Below are positions 44,775 to 56,800 of a stretch of DNA of 64,000 nt, piece after piece. A program made the position numbers and the translations under genes. The stretch comes from Tricholoma matsutake. Lineage: Eukaryota; Basidiomycota; Agaricomycetes; Agaricales; Tricholomataceae. The stretch's first letter is position 1. Each line of letters opens with the position of its first letter. The stretch is from assembly GCA_026075535.2 (NCBI GenBank), contig AP026549.1, positions 1,116,001 through 1,180,000 of the forward strand. The letters are read 5' to 3'. The notes beneath the pieces are model-generated. The model was given only the letters and a program-made list of their open reading frames with translations. It was not told where the DNA came from and did not search any database.

Positions 44775-47200
44775 TTGCATCACTTCGAGGATTTGATTGA
44801 AGATCAAGGAGAAGTTGCCATTGTTTTGAACATTGATCCAGATACTGGATTTTTTGTAATCCCTTCATATGCTCCTATCGTTCTGACAGATTCAGTTTCC
44901 CCTGACTCCATAATTTCGGGCCTTTATTTATCTCAATGTTCTGACAGTTCTGCTTCTGTGCTTGTACCTTCTTTCGGCTCTATGGTATTTATTTTCACCA
45001 ACATTCCTGATCCTGATGCTTTGCGTGCAATTTATAAGGAACAACCAATGATTGTCACTAGGCAAGGAGTCATGAAGAAGAAGAAGTATAAACCTGTTGC
45101 AAAAAAGGTGAAACTGGTCATTGCATCTGTTCCTAACAAGTTTCATATCAAGCACAACATTATTGGCAACCCACTTGCTGCCATTCTGACATTACTACCA
45201 AACCCCCCACCTTTCACACCAATTGGATGTTACACCGAAGAGTGCATGATCACATTACATATATGCCATGGCGAATTCCTATTACCCAAAGAAATGAAGC
45301 TTTTATGTCACCTCATGTCCCTACAGAACAAAGCCTTTGCATGGAGCAACCTCAAACATGGGAGTTTTAAGACCAAATTCTTTCCACCAGTTGAAATCCC
45401 TGTCATCCTGCACATGCCTTGGATTGAGTGCAATATTCCAATTCCCCCAGGTAAGATAGTCCTCACTCATACACAACGACGTCACGTGAATCAACAATTT
45501 CACACCCATCTCACCTGTGAACAATGTTTGGAGGCCTTTTACAGAATATGGCTCCAAGGAAAGGTTTATCTTTATATCAGAAAGGTTCTACCAAAACCTG
45601 GTGGGCACTGTGCGAGTTTTGCGGGAGGAGTATAGGATTTTGTTATGGAAGTCAATGTTTTGATTGTGACTCTTTTGCAAGTGATTTTTGATGGACTGCC
45701 AACTTTGCAAGCAATACTCCTCTGTCACTCATTCCTTAGTTCAAATTTGGTTTGCACAGTTCTGTTTAAAAACACTTAATAAAACTTTCCTCAGTTGCCT
45801 TTTTTTTAAAAACACAGTGTGACAATGTCAGTGCCCGCTTTTGACTGAAATCAATGAATGCACGTGACATCGTTGTCTATGAGTGAGGACTATCTTATCT
45901 ATGACGAAGTATGCACCATCATCCATAAGAAGATCGAATCAGGTGTCTACAAGCACTCAAACTCGGCTTACCATTCTCGCTGGTTTTGCACCCTAAAGAA
46001 AGACAGAAAGGCACTGCACATTGTCCATAGTCTCAAACATCACAATCAAAGATTCTGGTGTTACCCCTACTCCCGAGCACCTTGCAGAACAATTTGCTGG
46101 ATGTTCATGTGGCGCTGTACTTGATTTATATGTCAGATATGACGAGCGCTTAATCAACGAATCATCACACGACTTCATGACCTTCCAAACCCTATACAGT
46201 GCAATGCAACTTGTTACCCTACCAATGGGATGGATGAACTTGGTCCCTATCATTCATGATGACGTTTGCCACATTCTACAACCCAATATTCCGACTTATA
46301 CTATACTGTACATTGACGATGTTCCAGTAAAAGGTCCCTTGATGCACTATCTTCTCCCAGATGGTTCCTGCAAGACTCTAGCTGCTAATTCCGGCATTTG
46401 GCGCTTTGTGTTCCAGAACATAAATCACATTGTTCAGTGCATGAAATACAGCAGTGGTACATTCTCAGGCACAAAATCCATGTTGTGCATCGAAAATTTT
46501 GTCATCATCGGTCACTACTGCATCTCAGATGGAAGGAAGCCAGATACTGGCAAAGTCAATGTTATTTGCAATTGGGGCACTTGCCATACTCATTCCAAAG
46601 TTTGCACCTTCCTCAGCACAGTTGGTCTCATGCACATTTATATTCGGAACTATGCACATCGCATCCATGCTTTAAACAAACTTACGTGCAAGGACATTCC
46701 CTTTGAATGGGGCCCAGAGCAGATCACTGTGCAAAACAACGTGAAACAAGCCGTACTCAAATGCCCTGCACTTAAACCTATCGACTATACATCAGACTCC
46801 CCAGTTATTCTTGCTGTCAACACATCAAAAATTGCGGTCAGCTTCTTCCTCTGCCAACAAGACCCCACCAATGTCAAGAAGCATACTTGTAACCAATTTG
46901 GCTTGATCACATTGAATGATAGAGAAGTGCATTTTTCACAACCAAAGCTAGAGATCTTCGGACTCTATTGTGCACTCCGCAGTCTATGACTCTATGTTAT
47001 TGGTGTTCGTAACCTGATAGTCAAAACTGATGCGTGTTACATCAAAGGCATACTTCAAAACCCCAATATTCAACCTTCCGCCAGCATTAATTGCTGGATC
47101 ATTTCTATCTTAACCTTTCACTTCACCCTCGTTCATGTCAAGGGAGCGGTTCACAGTCCAGATGGTCTTTCATGGCAACCTTGGCAACAGGACAATTTAG
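44775..47200 (+). pseudogene. Gypsy C reverse transcriptase and RNase H
   Basis: 44775-45450 holds the linker and RT N-terminus (KKYKPVAKKVKLVIASVPNK, FFPPVEIPVILHMPWIECNI), interrupted by the MITE. 45898 onward resumes YDEVCTIIHKKIESGVYKHS and HSRWFCTLKKD. After a frame break near 46035, 46021-46989 reads HLAEQFAGCSCGAVLDLYVR, LPMGWMNLVPIIHDD, LYIDDVPVKGP (YIDD intact), FLSTVGLMHIYIRNYAHR, then RNase H. Its first acidic residue is Asn (ILAVNTSKIAV, AAC 46819-46821) where Asp is expected, a CpG change. Further RNase H and the start of integrase follow in a broken frame to about 47200. Confidence 0.9.
45454..45895. mobile_element. Tc1/mariner-type MITE in Gypsy C pol
   Basis: 442 bp flanked by TA on both sides (45452-45453, 45896-45897). 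The ends AGATAGTCCTCACTCATA... are inverted for about 40 bp with few mismatches. Removing the element and one TA restores the RT reading PIPPGIYDEVC, which proves the boundaries. TA duplication and long TIRs point to the Tc1/mariner superfamily. No transposase inside. Confidence 0.93.
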
Positions 47201-48808
47201 AAGAAGATGAAGATGAAGAATTTGATGATTGGATAGATGAGCTACACAGCTTCATGCATGCACTCCAGCCTATTGGCCATTTGGTTATGCCGCAGCTATT
47301 TGTGCTAATGCAGCCAGAACCCTCATTGAAAGTGCAAAGCCCCTGTGATCCTATGCCTATGTATGATGATGATTATAGCCAAGTACCTCGCAGTCCAGCA
47401 GCTGATGCAGAAGATGAGAAACTGGACTTAGTTTGGATTTGGATGGACACTTTGCAGCATCCTAGCGACTTTTCCGACATGGAGTATGATGCCTTTTTGC
47501 ACTATGCGACTGGCTTCTTCAAAGATGACAAACGGTTGTGGCGACAACATCCCCAAGGTGCACATCAGCTCGTTATATGGGAGTCACGACGTCTTTCGAT
47601 ATTGCGCACAGTACACAACAACATTGGTCATAAGCGATCTTATGCGACTTGCACTGCTGTACTAGGATGCTTTTGGTGGCTTCACATTATCGACAATATA
47701 GTTTGGTTCATTCACACCTGCCACATTTGTCAAATACAACAAACACAGAAGGTTCTCATACCACCGGTGTCGTGATGCCCGCTCCGCTTTTTGGCAAGGT
47801 TTATATCGACACCATGCATTTGCCAACGTCTTTTGGAAAGAAATATATTGTCCAGGGCTGCTGTTCTCTTGTGACTCGGCCCAAATTCCATGCACTAGCT
47901 AAGGAAAATTTGACTGCGCTTGGCGATTGGATGTTCCAAGACCTCATATGCAGATGGGGTGCACTTTACGAGATTGTCACGGACAATGGCAAACCCTTCA
48001 TCAAAGCGCTTGCATACCTTAGTAAGCACTATCATTTAAACATATTCGCATTTCCAGTTATAACTCTCGAGCTAACGGTATTGTTGAATGCGCACACTTT
48101 GACATACGTCAAGCACTCATTAAAGCCGCCAATGGGGTCGAGTCAAAATGGTTTCAATCACTCTATTCTGTCTTTTGGGCAGAGCGCATCACAATTTGAA
48201 AATGTCTTGGTGTTTCTCCATATTTTATCGTCACAGGAATGCAACCTTTGATTCCCCTAGACATCATTGAAGCGACATACCTAAATCCACCCCCTGATTC
48301 CATTCTTTTGACCACCTATTTAATTGTGAGACGAGCACGCACTTTACAAAAGCGGCCAGAAGACCTTGAGCACATTCACTCCCATGTCTATGCTGCAAGA
48401 TGCAAAGCCACCAAGCATTCCAAGCACCTACACTGGAAGACCATCTGCAATTTTAACTTCCACTGAGGTGATTTAGTACTTATGCGCAATACAGCAATCG
48501 AGAAAAGTCTCAACTGCAAAATGTGACTGTGCTATTTAGGACCCCTTGTCATTGTCTCCCGAAACAGAGGTGGAGCTTATATTGTCTCCGAACTCGATGG
48601 AACTGTATTTGATCGACCAATTGCCACTTTCTGACTAGTTCCCTATCATGCGCACAAATTCATTGTAATTCCGGATATAGCGCTTGACATCAGTACCACT
48701 CATCTACGAGAGATGGAAGAATCAGAGATCACAGGCTCAGATGATGAAGGTGATACCAATCCTGGAGAGGTACAAGACAATGAAAGCAACATCAAGGATG
48801 CAGATTAG
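47201..48808 (+). pseudogene. Gypsy C integrase
   Basis: 47254-47775 has an acidic linker and the zinc region (H in TVHNNIGH, then CHICQ). A frame change leads into 47649-48251 with the core: YIDTMHLP (Asp 1), IVTDNGKPF (Asp 2). Another frame change near 48060 gives GIVECAHFDIRQALIKAANG (Glu) and SLYSVFWAERIT. The tail (IPLDIIEATYLNPPPDSI, RRARTLQKRPEDL, GDLVLMRNT, GGAYIVSELDGTVF) ends at a TAG near 48806. All three catalytic positions survive but in different frames. Confidence 0.88.
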
Positions 48809-49262
48809 CGCATTTTCATTTGTGCACCACCATATGCATGTTTTCTTTCCCCTGTTTATGCACTCTATTTTCACTTTTATTTTCGGACTATTCTCTTTCT
48901 TTAAAGTCACAACTGGACATATTCCATGATTGTGCAACCTATGCATTTTTTGGCCATGATGATCTACTGAGCCTTTCCCATATTTCAATAATTTTTTTTT
49001 CCCCAACCATCTTAGTGACTGTGGACAATCAAGATTTCAGTTGGGAGGAGAGCAATTGGAGTTATGCATATTTCTGCACCCACACAGTTTCTGTTTCCAA
49101 TGCCCTTATCAGTTGTTACATCTGTTTATATTTCCACACATTTTGTGATATTTTTGCGCACATAAGCACAAAAGCGCGTTTCCAACACAAAGAAAATGTT
49201 CTAATTCACAACAACACAGAATACATCAATTGTACAGGAATAACGTTGGACACAGGACATGA
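48809..49262. other. non-coding spacer in Gypsy C
   Basis: AT-rich spacer between the convergent 3' ends of pol and the antisense gene. It contains TTGGGAGGAGAG (49038), possibly purine-tract-like, but too far from the LTR to be the polypurine tract. Confidence 0.4.
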
Positions 49263-50895
49263 CTACTCCTCATCTTCGAGCACCTCGAGACACTTCACCA
49301 CAGCATCCAATTTCAATTTTGCCTCTTGCTGCACCTGTTCTGCGCTCCGCAACCAACTTTGCGCAACCTCAACTTTGATGAGAGAAGCTTGAACATCCTG
49401 CAACAAGTGACTATGCTCTGCCTCAAGAACGGCAGCCAATGACTGACATTGCACCACACTCAGCACCTCCACCATCCCCCCGAGACTGGCTATGTCCATT
49501 CCTCGACTGGCTCCCTCAGAAACATCTTCATGCATACTCATATGCCCTCCCTGCGACTCTGCATCTGTCCACTTTGCGATAAGACGATGAGGCCTTGGAC
49601 GTTCTTGCAATGTAACGGGCGCCTCAGGTGCAATCTTCCTGCACTTTGAATTCCCACCTGTTGGTGGACTGTCAATAACCTCAATTTCATCGTCATTGTC
49701 AGACGGTGTTTCACCTCCTATCAAATTGGATTATGCAGGCCTACCATTTATTAACCTGAGCCACTCACCAGGCACCTGAGTCTTTGATGTTTTAACAGCC
49801 TTCTTTCTGCGCAACTCCGCTGTCATCTGATCCATCCATTTGCATTTGCGCTTTGACTTCATGCAGTTTGAACACTGCTTCCCGCCGATGATGACACATT
49901 TAGTCGACTTAATTGTCCGACGACAGTTATGGCACTTTGAAAAACAGCATACACTGAGAAAAAGCGCTAATAGAATCAATATGCCACTCACTGGACCACG
50001 ATCACCCTGCGAAGCAGCCCATTCAGTAGGCATAGGAGGAACTGCGACGTAGACAGATTGATGTGTCACTCGCTTTGACACTGCACTATCCCTGCCGTCA
50101 GTCACTGCTTCATCTTTGCCAAGTTCACTTTCCCCCTCAGTCAGAAACACACTCGTCCAATATGTCATACTATCTTCACCATCCATGTTGACATCCGGTT
50201 CCAGATCTAACAGCAATGATGTCAAATTCAGCCAATTTTCTTTGTCCTCCCTTGCTTCCTGTTCATCCAATGCCTTTGCTTTGTCTAAAACTCAAAATTC
50301 CCCTTCAATCCATTCCATATTTTCCCTGGGTGCCATCATTTCCTTCGTCAAAGATGCTCACTGTGCTTCTCATGCATCGACTCAATGTGCACAATTTTCC
50401 TTCTGCTCTGCAAGTTCCAACATCGTCCGCTTGATTTTAGTTTGTCTCTCGGCCTTGCGGTTACGTTCTAACATGTCGGGCATCAATTCCGTACCCCATT
50501 CCAACCATTCCTTATGCAGGACTTTGCAAAACACAGTGCATGCTTTTGCCAACAGCGCTTTGAGTTCCTGATCGCCCTGGACAGTATTGGGACATCTTTT
50601 ATACATCTCCTACCCAGATCACATCGTTTATCAATGTTCCAATCGTAATACGAAAAATGTGCACCAATTTTCCACAGAAATGTTCACCCCAAGCTTGTAG
50701 GACAGATTCTTCACTTCCAAGAGCAGGAATGGTCATCTCCAGTGATAAGATGGCATCTCTCAGTGCACTAGTAAATGCAGAAGTCATTTGGAATGTCAAA
50801 TTGCGAGGTTGCAAAGAGTTGTTGAGGATAGATGGCATTGGTTGATAGATAAGAAACAGAAGGCCGCGCATCAAACATTGCTTACATGAGTGCAC
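49263..50895 (-). CDS. spliced antisense gene inside Gypsy C, Zn2Cys6-like protein
   Basis: Located between pol and the 3' LTR on the opposite strand. Exons can be joined in frame through short introns: ...INDVIW to GDQELKALL (GTAGGA...TCCAG, ~42 nt), ...GDRGP to CHNC (49935-49991, GTGAGT...AAAG, 57 nt), and TQVPG to GETPSDNDDEIEV (49718-49768, GTGAGT...ATAG, 51 nt). The middle exon has six Cys spaced CX2CX8CX7CX2CX6C, close to the fungal Zn2Cys6 pattern (first gap X8 rather than X6) and followed by Lys/Arg. The C-terminal 60 residues are coiled-coil-like (AAVLEAEHSHLLQDVQASLI, ending EVLEDEE), as in Zn2Cys6 dimerisation regions. Frame breaks near 50290-50390 suggest it is also decaying. A role in DNA binding or regulation of the element is inference. 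Confidence 0.6.
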
Positions 50896-50954
50896 TGCTC
50901 TGCTGACACATCATTGGATGACTGAGGACAGTCAAGACCTCAGTTGAGAAGATA

Positions 50955-51853
50955 TGATACAACTGCATACTGTTCTGTGCATGCACTATGGTATTTTTCG
51001 CAATTCTACTAACATTCATAAGACATTCTGATCATCTGGTGCACTATGCTACAAGCTGCATTTTGCGCTTTCCTTTGTGACTTCTCTGCAAATGGCCTTA
51101 TACACTGGACTACAATTCCGATCCACTGTTCGAACAATTTGGTATCTTACGAGGTCATTCTCCACACCCTTCCACATCAGCGATCTGCATTCGCCAAATG
51201 CACCTTTTTGCGCATTTTGCGGTTTTGATAGTATCATACCTCGGCAACTCATTCCAGTCACTCCAATGGTCAGAATGATGATATAATCAATATTCATTAA
51301 CAACATCAGGCATTCCTACTGTGTAGCGCTATCATGCACACAAACTCCAAGAAGCCCAGAGCACATCAATGAAGGTGCACCAAATATGGTAACCATTTGT
51401 GATCTGACATTATATTCATTTAGTCCTCTTTTATCTTCTTATCAAGGCAATTGTTTTTATGGGTGGAACTTGCAATCTGAGGGTTTGCGCTTTTTCATCT
51501 AACTCCTTTTACTTTAATTTTCATAGCATAAAACAGTCTTGTAAAATAGCACCTAAAGACAGGAGAATCATACGTGAACCTCATTCCCTCTCCCTCTCAC
51601 ATAGTGCTCATTTTCGAAGTTTTACATTGTCCCGCTCTTGAATTGCTGCATTGCACCTTTGTCTTATTGCCCATTATTGTATCATGTTGCACATTTCAGT
51701 TGCACTTATCATATCATTGTATTGTGCCTTCGTATTATCAAATCTTTTGCTTCCACATTTGCTTTCCATACTGTTCCACATAACTGTGTCTTCTCGACTA
51801 TCACTATTATTCTCATATCAGGTTCAGTTGTATTTCGAAGGACAAACCAAGAC
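50955..51853 (+). repeat. Gypsy C 3' LTR, truncated
   Basis: Collinear with the first 899 bp of the 5' LTR once the MITE is removed. The last 86 bp are missing, replaced at 51854 by the composite repeat. Confidence 0.9.
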
Positions 51854-52802
51854 ACGTGTCCATCGCCATAGCAAGCCACACCCGTCATCCACCATATGAG
51901 CAGAGGCTCGTAGGCATGGGGATGGGTGCCATGGTGGTTGTAGCCCTGGTGTACCCGCCATCCACCTGATGAGCAGGTGCTCATCGGTGTGGGGTGGGTG
52001 TGTTGTCGGTTTTGTGGGTCTCCTAGTTCGGAGGGGTTGGGGGGAGGTCTCAGTGATGTGGCATGCGAGGGAGGGGGTAGGTGGGTGCTTACCAGGTGGG
52101 TATCCTGCTCCGCAGGTCTACTGGTACCCCTCTGCCATCTCCTATCCTTTATCGACACCCTCACATCCTGTTTGGATGGGGAAGAGGGGGCTGGCATGGG
52201 TGTCATCGGGTCTGGGTTGTTCTGGGTCCTGGTGCTGGTAGCCAGTGTCGTCATTGTCATCGTCGACTGCACACACTCACGATCCACCCTACGAGCAGGG
52301 GCTCATAGGTGTGGGGTGGGTGTGTTGACTCATTTGTGGGCAGTGGTGTCGTTACTGGTAGATTATAACCTAGAAAACTAAAAAAATGAGTTAGTTAGTT
52401 TATAAAAACAAAAATGAAATGAAAAAAACTTTCATGGGCCCACGTTGGCTCGTTTGCGGGTGGTGGCATTGTTACCAGTAGATTATAACCTAGAAAGCTA
52501 AAGAAACAGGTTAGTTAGTTTATAAAAACAAAAAGCAAACGAAAAAAAAACTTATGTAGGGCCCATCCAGTCAGCTTGTTTGTGGGTGGTGGTGATGGCA
52601 GATTGGGGATGGGAGCAGTGGTGGTGGGTGTCCACGCAGTGGTGGTGGTGGTAGAGCAGAGAGGAGGGAGGCGGTGTCAACAGTGGTGGTGGTGGTGGTG
52701 GTGGTGGTGGTGGTGGTGAGTGATGAGCTGGCACATTTGATGATGCAGCTATATGCTTTGTCATACACAGCTGCACCATGGTACCTAATGCAAATAGATG
52801 AT
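51854..52802. repeat. composite G-rich repeat, uninterrupted copy
   Basis: In order: hairpins at 51889-51928, 51961-52000 and 52283-52322 (CCACC-YRY-GAGCAGNNGCTC-RYR-GG... GGGGTGGGTG), the block aligned with 11842-12178, two ~110 bp tandem units starting GATTATAACCTAGAAA (52362 and 52483), GGGCCCATCCAGT (52560) and a GGT-rich tract. It aligns with 11842-12178 plus 18363-18743, the copy into which Gypsy A inserted. Confidence 0.65.
52684..52719 (+). repeat. (GGT)n microsatellite
   Basis: About 12 perfect GGT/TGG units. Confidence 0.95.
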
Positions 52803-53048
52803 ACCTTACACAAGGTACTGTGGTGTAATGGTTATATTGCATATTATAATTACATAAGCAACCTACAAGGATCTGGGTTCGATTCCTTTTCTTACACACT
52901 TTTTCAGCAGAATCCGACTGGACTGGGACTGGACTGGCAACTTTGCAGGCAGTTGGCTGGTGACCAGTCCCAGTGGACTCTGGTCAGACTATGGTCAGTC
53001 TGGTCGGACTCCAGTTGGAGTCCACTAGGAAAGGTGGGAGAATGTAAA
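52803..53048 (+). mobile_element. tRNA-headed SINE-like repeat
   Basis: The head has a good A box (TGGTGTAATGG, 52821) and a perfect B box (GGTTCGATTCC, 52876) about 55 nt apart. A body of repeated GACTGGACTGG/GGTCAGTCTGGTCGG and the tail AGGTGGGAGAATGTAAAG shared with the other copies follow. It is the best-preserved pol III promoter of the three. It is not a functional tRNA, because the acceptor stem and anticodon arm do not fold properly. Confidence 0.7.
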
Positions 53049-53640
53049 GACCTCTGTGTTCCAGCTCTCCCATCATTTCCCATTGTTGTTGTTGTTGTTG
53101 TTCCTTGCTCTGCCAGTGGTGTGTTGTTGTCCCCCCATGTTTGTTGTCTCCTCTCCCCTCTCCCCACCATCCTTCATCCTCATCTTGTCCAGTGCATAAG
53201 CACCCACAATCCACCCTGCAAGCAGAGGCTTGCAGGCAAGGGGCAGGTGCTGGTCACACTGGTCCTATTGTGGGGACAGCAGCACCTGGATCAAGGGGGT
53301 TAGGGGGGTGTCAGCACCACCAACCTGCTTATGAGCCACTGCTTGTAGGGGGTAATGGAGGTGCTGATGACGAACAACAATGCACACAGGGGCAGACAAA
53401 TGACAGGGAGCAGAAAATGGATGACAACGAGAACAGGGGAGGTGGCAACACATGATGGGGAGGAGATGACAAATGACAACCACTCTCAACCCCCCACCCT
53501 CACTACAAATGTGAGACAGTGGGGCTATTTTTTTATTATCTTGTTCTTCTTCATTTTCTTTCAGTCTTTTAGCAACACTGCTGCAAGCAAGGGTGTAAAT
53601 ATAATTAATTTTATCTACGATATATTATAATTTAGTTAAG
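53049..53640. repeat. further G-rich hairpin repeat
   Basis: Contains (GTT)n at 53082-53102 and the hairpin CCACCCTGCAAGC-AGAG-GCTTGCAGG at 53211-53240, plus a weaker one at 53325-53350. Related to the repeats before the SINE head. No gene. Confidence 0.5.
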
Positions 53641-53770
53641 ACTCATAAAAACAGCCTGAAGACTGGTTAAAACTGGTCTTTTGGGGTCAACTGAACTGAA
53701 TAGGACTGCTCCTATTCGGTTTGGTTGCAGTCCATCTAATCTGGGCATTGATTTGGACCGAATCAGACCC
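53640..53770. mobile_element. hAT-type MITE fragment (right end)
   Basis: Ends GACCCTTAAACACTA, whose complement TAGTGTTTAAGGGTC resembles the TIR of the 41204 MITE (TAGTGCTTAAAGGACTGGTC). Inside are AACTGGTC and GGACCGAATC motifs. No matching left end was found. Confidence 0.45.
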
Positions 53771-53864
53771 TTAAACACTAGTGACCATGTTTGTTTTGTG
53801 TAAATAAAATTCAATTTGTATAAGGAAATCATTAGGATATAATCTACTCATGTCAGAATGTAAT

Positions 53865-56800
53865 CTACTCTGCCCAGCTAAAGAATTTATTTCCTTTCCA
53901 ACCATTTCCATCTTTGCACCATGCTAAACCTGCTCTGTCACTATGAAAAACAAAGGAAGCACATTTACCCTTGTAATCAAGATTAAAATGAGTAATCTTG
54001 TTAGAACAAAATGCCATGGCATCACCATTCCTGAGTTCAATCACCAACCCTGGTTCCATTAAACACAGCTCTCCACCTTCACAATCTAAGATTTCAAGAA
54101 TAAAACAAATACTGAGGTCTTCCCAGTCTCGATGAACATGAGTTGCAACATTCATGTTGATCACTAAGCCACCGAATGGAGAGAAATTGTTACTTGGGAG
54201 AAATTCAACCCATTGTTTGAGAATTTTGTGGTGCTCTGGTAGCAATTCAGCCATCTACAATTAATTATCAATTTTATAGTGCAACAAAGGAAAGGGTAAA
54301 AAAACCTACAGTGTCTGATAACCAAGCAAATAAAGGCTCAAACATTAGTTGAAGCTGCTCATAATCTTCTAAATGTTCTTGTAATTCCTTCGAAGTCCTA
54401 GGAATGAACTGTGATGGATTGGGACGCTTTTTGCCTAATTTCCTCAGCTTTGTAGGATTAGCATCCTTAGGAGCATCACCTCCCTATCTGATATGTGAAA
54501 ATTGTTAGTTAAATTGTTGATAAAGAAAAAATGGAAACACAAACATTAGTTGAATAGTGATTGTACCATGAAAGATGCAGTGCTTCAAAGAAATTGTTGA
54601 TGCCCTCTGATTTTGCATCTTTGTCATGTAGAGCTCCAGGGAAAGTTGTGTTGAGATTATCCAGTAAGGATTTGCGGATATTATCTGGCATGGTTGGAAT
54701 GATGAACACTAATAAACTGCCATCATTTTCATTAGTTCTTAGATTATGGCTGCAAACAATCATTTTAATAATATGAAGATGCAATGAAGATATAAGCTAC
54801 TTACTCAGGAAACAATGATGTCTGTACTTTAACATATGCATCACTTTGTTTTTTACCATTTCATAACAACTGACTCTGGATCTATGAAATAATTAACTAA
54901 ACTCGAAATGAAATTTTTTTAAAAACTCACCAGAGTCTGCATTTCTTCTAAGCTAGCAGGTACTTTGGCCAGTTCTGCATGCCTTCTTTCACCTAAAGTA
55001 AATTTAAAGTGTTCCTCATGTTGATCTTTAGAAGGGCAGATTAGGTCACAGTTTTTGGGAAGAGTTGAATCGAAGTTTGTCTGGATTGTAATTTGATTTG
55101 ATTTTCCAACAATTGCATTCACATTTGAAAGAGCCTCCCATATATTGGAATCCAACATTATTGAGCTTTCTTGGTTGTCATCTTCAGAGCAGGGTGATGG
55201 TGCACGAGTCCCTTCCCTTTCCAAATGTTCAGGAGAAGATGAACCAATGGACAGAATAGAGTGGTTGAATGTAGAGACTGAGAATTGAGGAGGGCCTGAT
55301 TTCAGGGTTGTTGAAGAACATCCCCAATCTGCCCATGCTTCCCAATTATGCTCTTGATAAAAACCACTATGATAAATTAGTTGATAGAACTAATGGTACA
55401 TGTAAATAGGCTTACTTTAGCAGAAGAGAGTCAAAAAATATATCTGATTTCTCTAAATCCACAACATTGAAATCTGCCATGAGATTGTAGTCTTGCAGCA
55501 TACAATAAGAGAACATGGTAGAGAAGGACAGATGAAATGTGAGTCATAACTGAGTCAAAGCGGGAATAATAAAGTTGATAACTTGGCATCCAAAAGAGTT
55601 GTTGGTAGTGGGATGGCATATGATTGATGCAAGTCTTGGTACTGTGTCTCCTGTGAGGTTGCAAACACTTGATTTCAGTTGAGCACATGCTATTAGCATT
55701 AGCAGATAGATCGATCCTAAGATAACATTCTATTTTAATATATATCAAAACGTGAATAGACTAAAAACTCACCAGCACCAGCTAAAATCGCAAATTTGGT
55801 TCTGTTTGCCAGCCACTTTTGCAGTGTACATATATGAAGATGTTGATAACTAGTGTTTCCTAATTCTTGATGTAGAACTTCAGTCCTGCTGCTAAGATTT
55901 CTTGCTTGATGAGTACTAGATTTGACAAATTCAATAGGTGAATGATGTAATTGAAGAGTAACCCCACCTTTCCACCTTTGCGGCTAGCTGTATGAAGTTA
56001 ATCATAGAAGTGAATTGAACACCAACTTCGACATTCTCCGAATGTTGACAATGTAATATGATGTTTTCAAGGGAATTGACCTGGAATGCAACTTGACTCT
56101 CCTTCCAGCTCTCTCATGACAGCATGTTCTTCATAGCAGATATTGCATCCTGAGGCACTGAGGAGGATTTGCTGTGGCAAGAGCTTCTAAGTTGTGGTTG
56201 ACAGCTAGATTTGTGAGAACCCTTGCACAGGCCTGGGGAAGAGTTGACTGAGAGTCCTCTACAGCTCCTGATGATGCCCAGACTGATGTTGCTGATCTCC
56301 CTCCCCTCTGACAATTTTGGGGATCTCCACCACCTTCTACATGCCCATCACTGCTTCCACCGTAGTCCTCTTTCCTCCTCTCTTTACCAGCAAGCCCTCT
56401 TTGCCTTCCACCTTGACCCTTTTTCTACCCTTATTATGACCTCTACCTCTACTTCTTCCCTCCAGTCTTTGCTCCTGGTTCTCTGTTCCTTCTAATGTGT
56501 CCCTCCCTTCCTCCCTTTCTCCATTCCTCCCTTCTTTTTCAACTTCATCCTCCCTTTCTCCATTCCTCCCTTCCTTTTCAACTTCATCCTCTCCAGAGCA
56601 ATTATCCTGCTGGGGGTTCATAGCTGAATCATCCAGATGTCCTGAAAGTGTAATGATCTTTACCTGGAAAGTAACATTCAATCAGAGATCAAAACATTCT
56701 CATGCCCACCCAGAATTACAATGAACCTCTGGTTCCCAGGTACCCCTGGACTCATGACCTTCCTTTCCATGATTGGAAGTATCCAAATATTCAGTTGTCT

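Larger units (their letters stand above)
40348..51853 (+). mobile_element. Ty3/Gypsy element C with antisense gene
   Basis: LTRs begin TGATA(T/C)(G/A)ACTGCATAC at 40348 and 50955. The left LTR ends GTATCA at 42093, a 6 bp inverted match to TGATAC. Between them lie gag with a CCHC knuckle, a DPG-type protease, RT with an intact YIDD, RNase H and integrase on the plus strand, and a spliced gene on the minus strand. Without its hAT insertion the left LTR is 985 bp. The right LTR matches the first 899 bp without indels and is then cut off. It is a different lineage from copies A and B (no sequence similarity, no chromodomain seen). Frame breaks and stops make it inactive. Confidence 0.92.

Noticed and set aside
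52803..52890. tRNA gene
   Set aside because: Perfect B box, but no proper acceptor stem or anticodon arm could be drawn, and the repeat context argues for a SINE.
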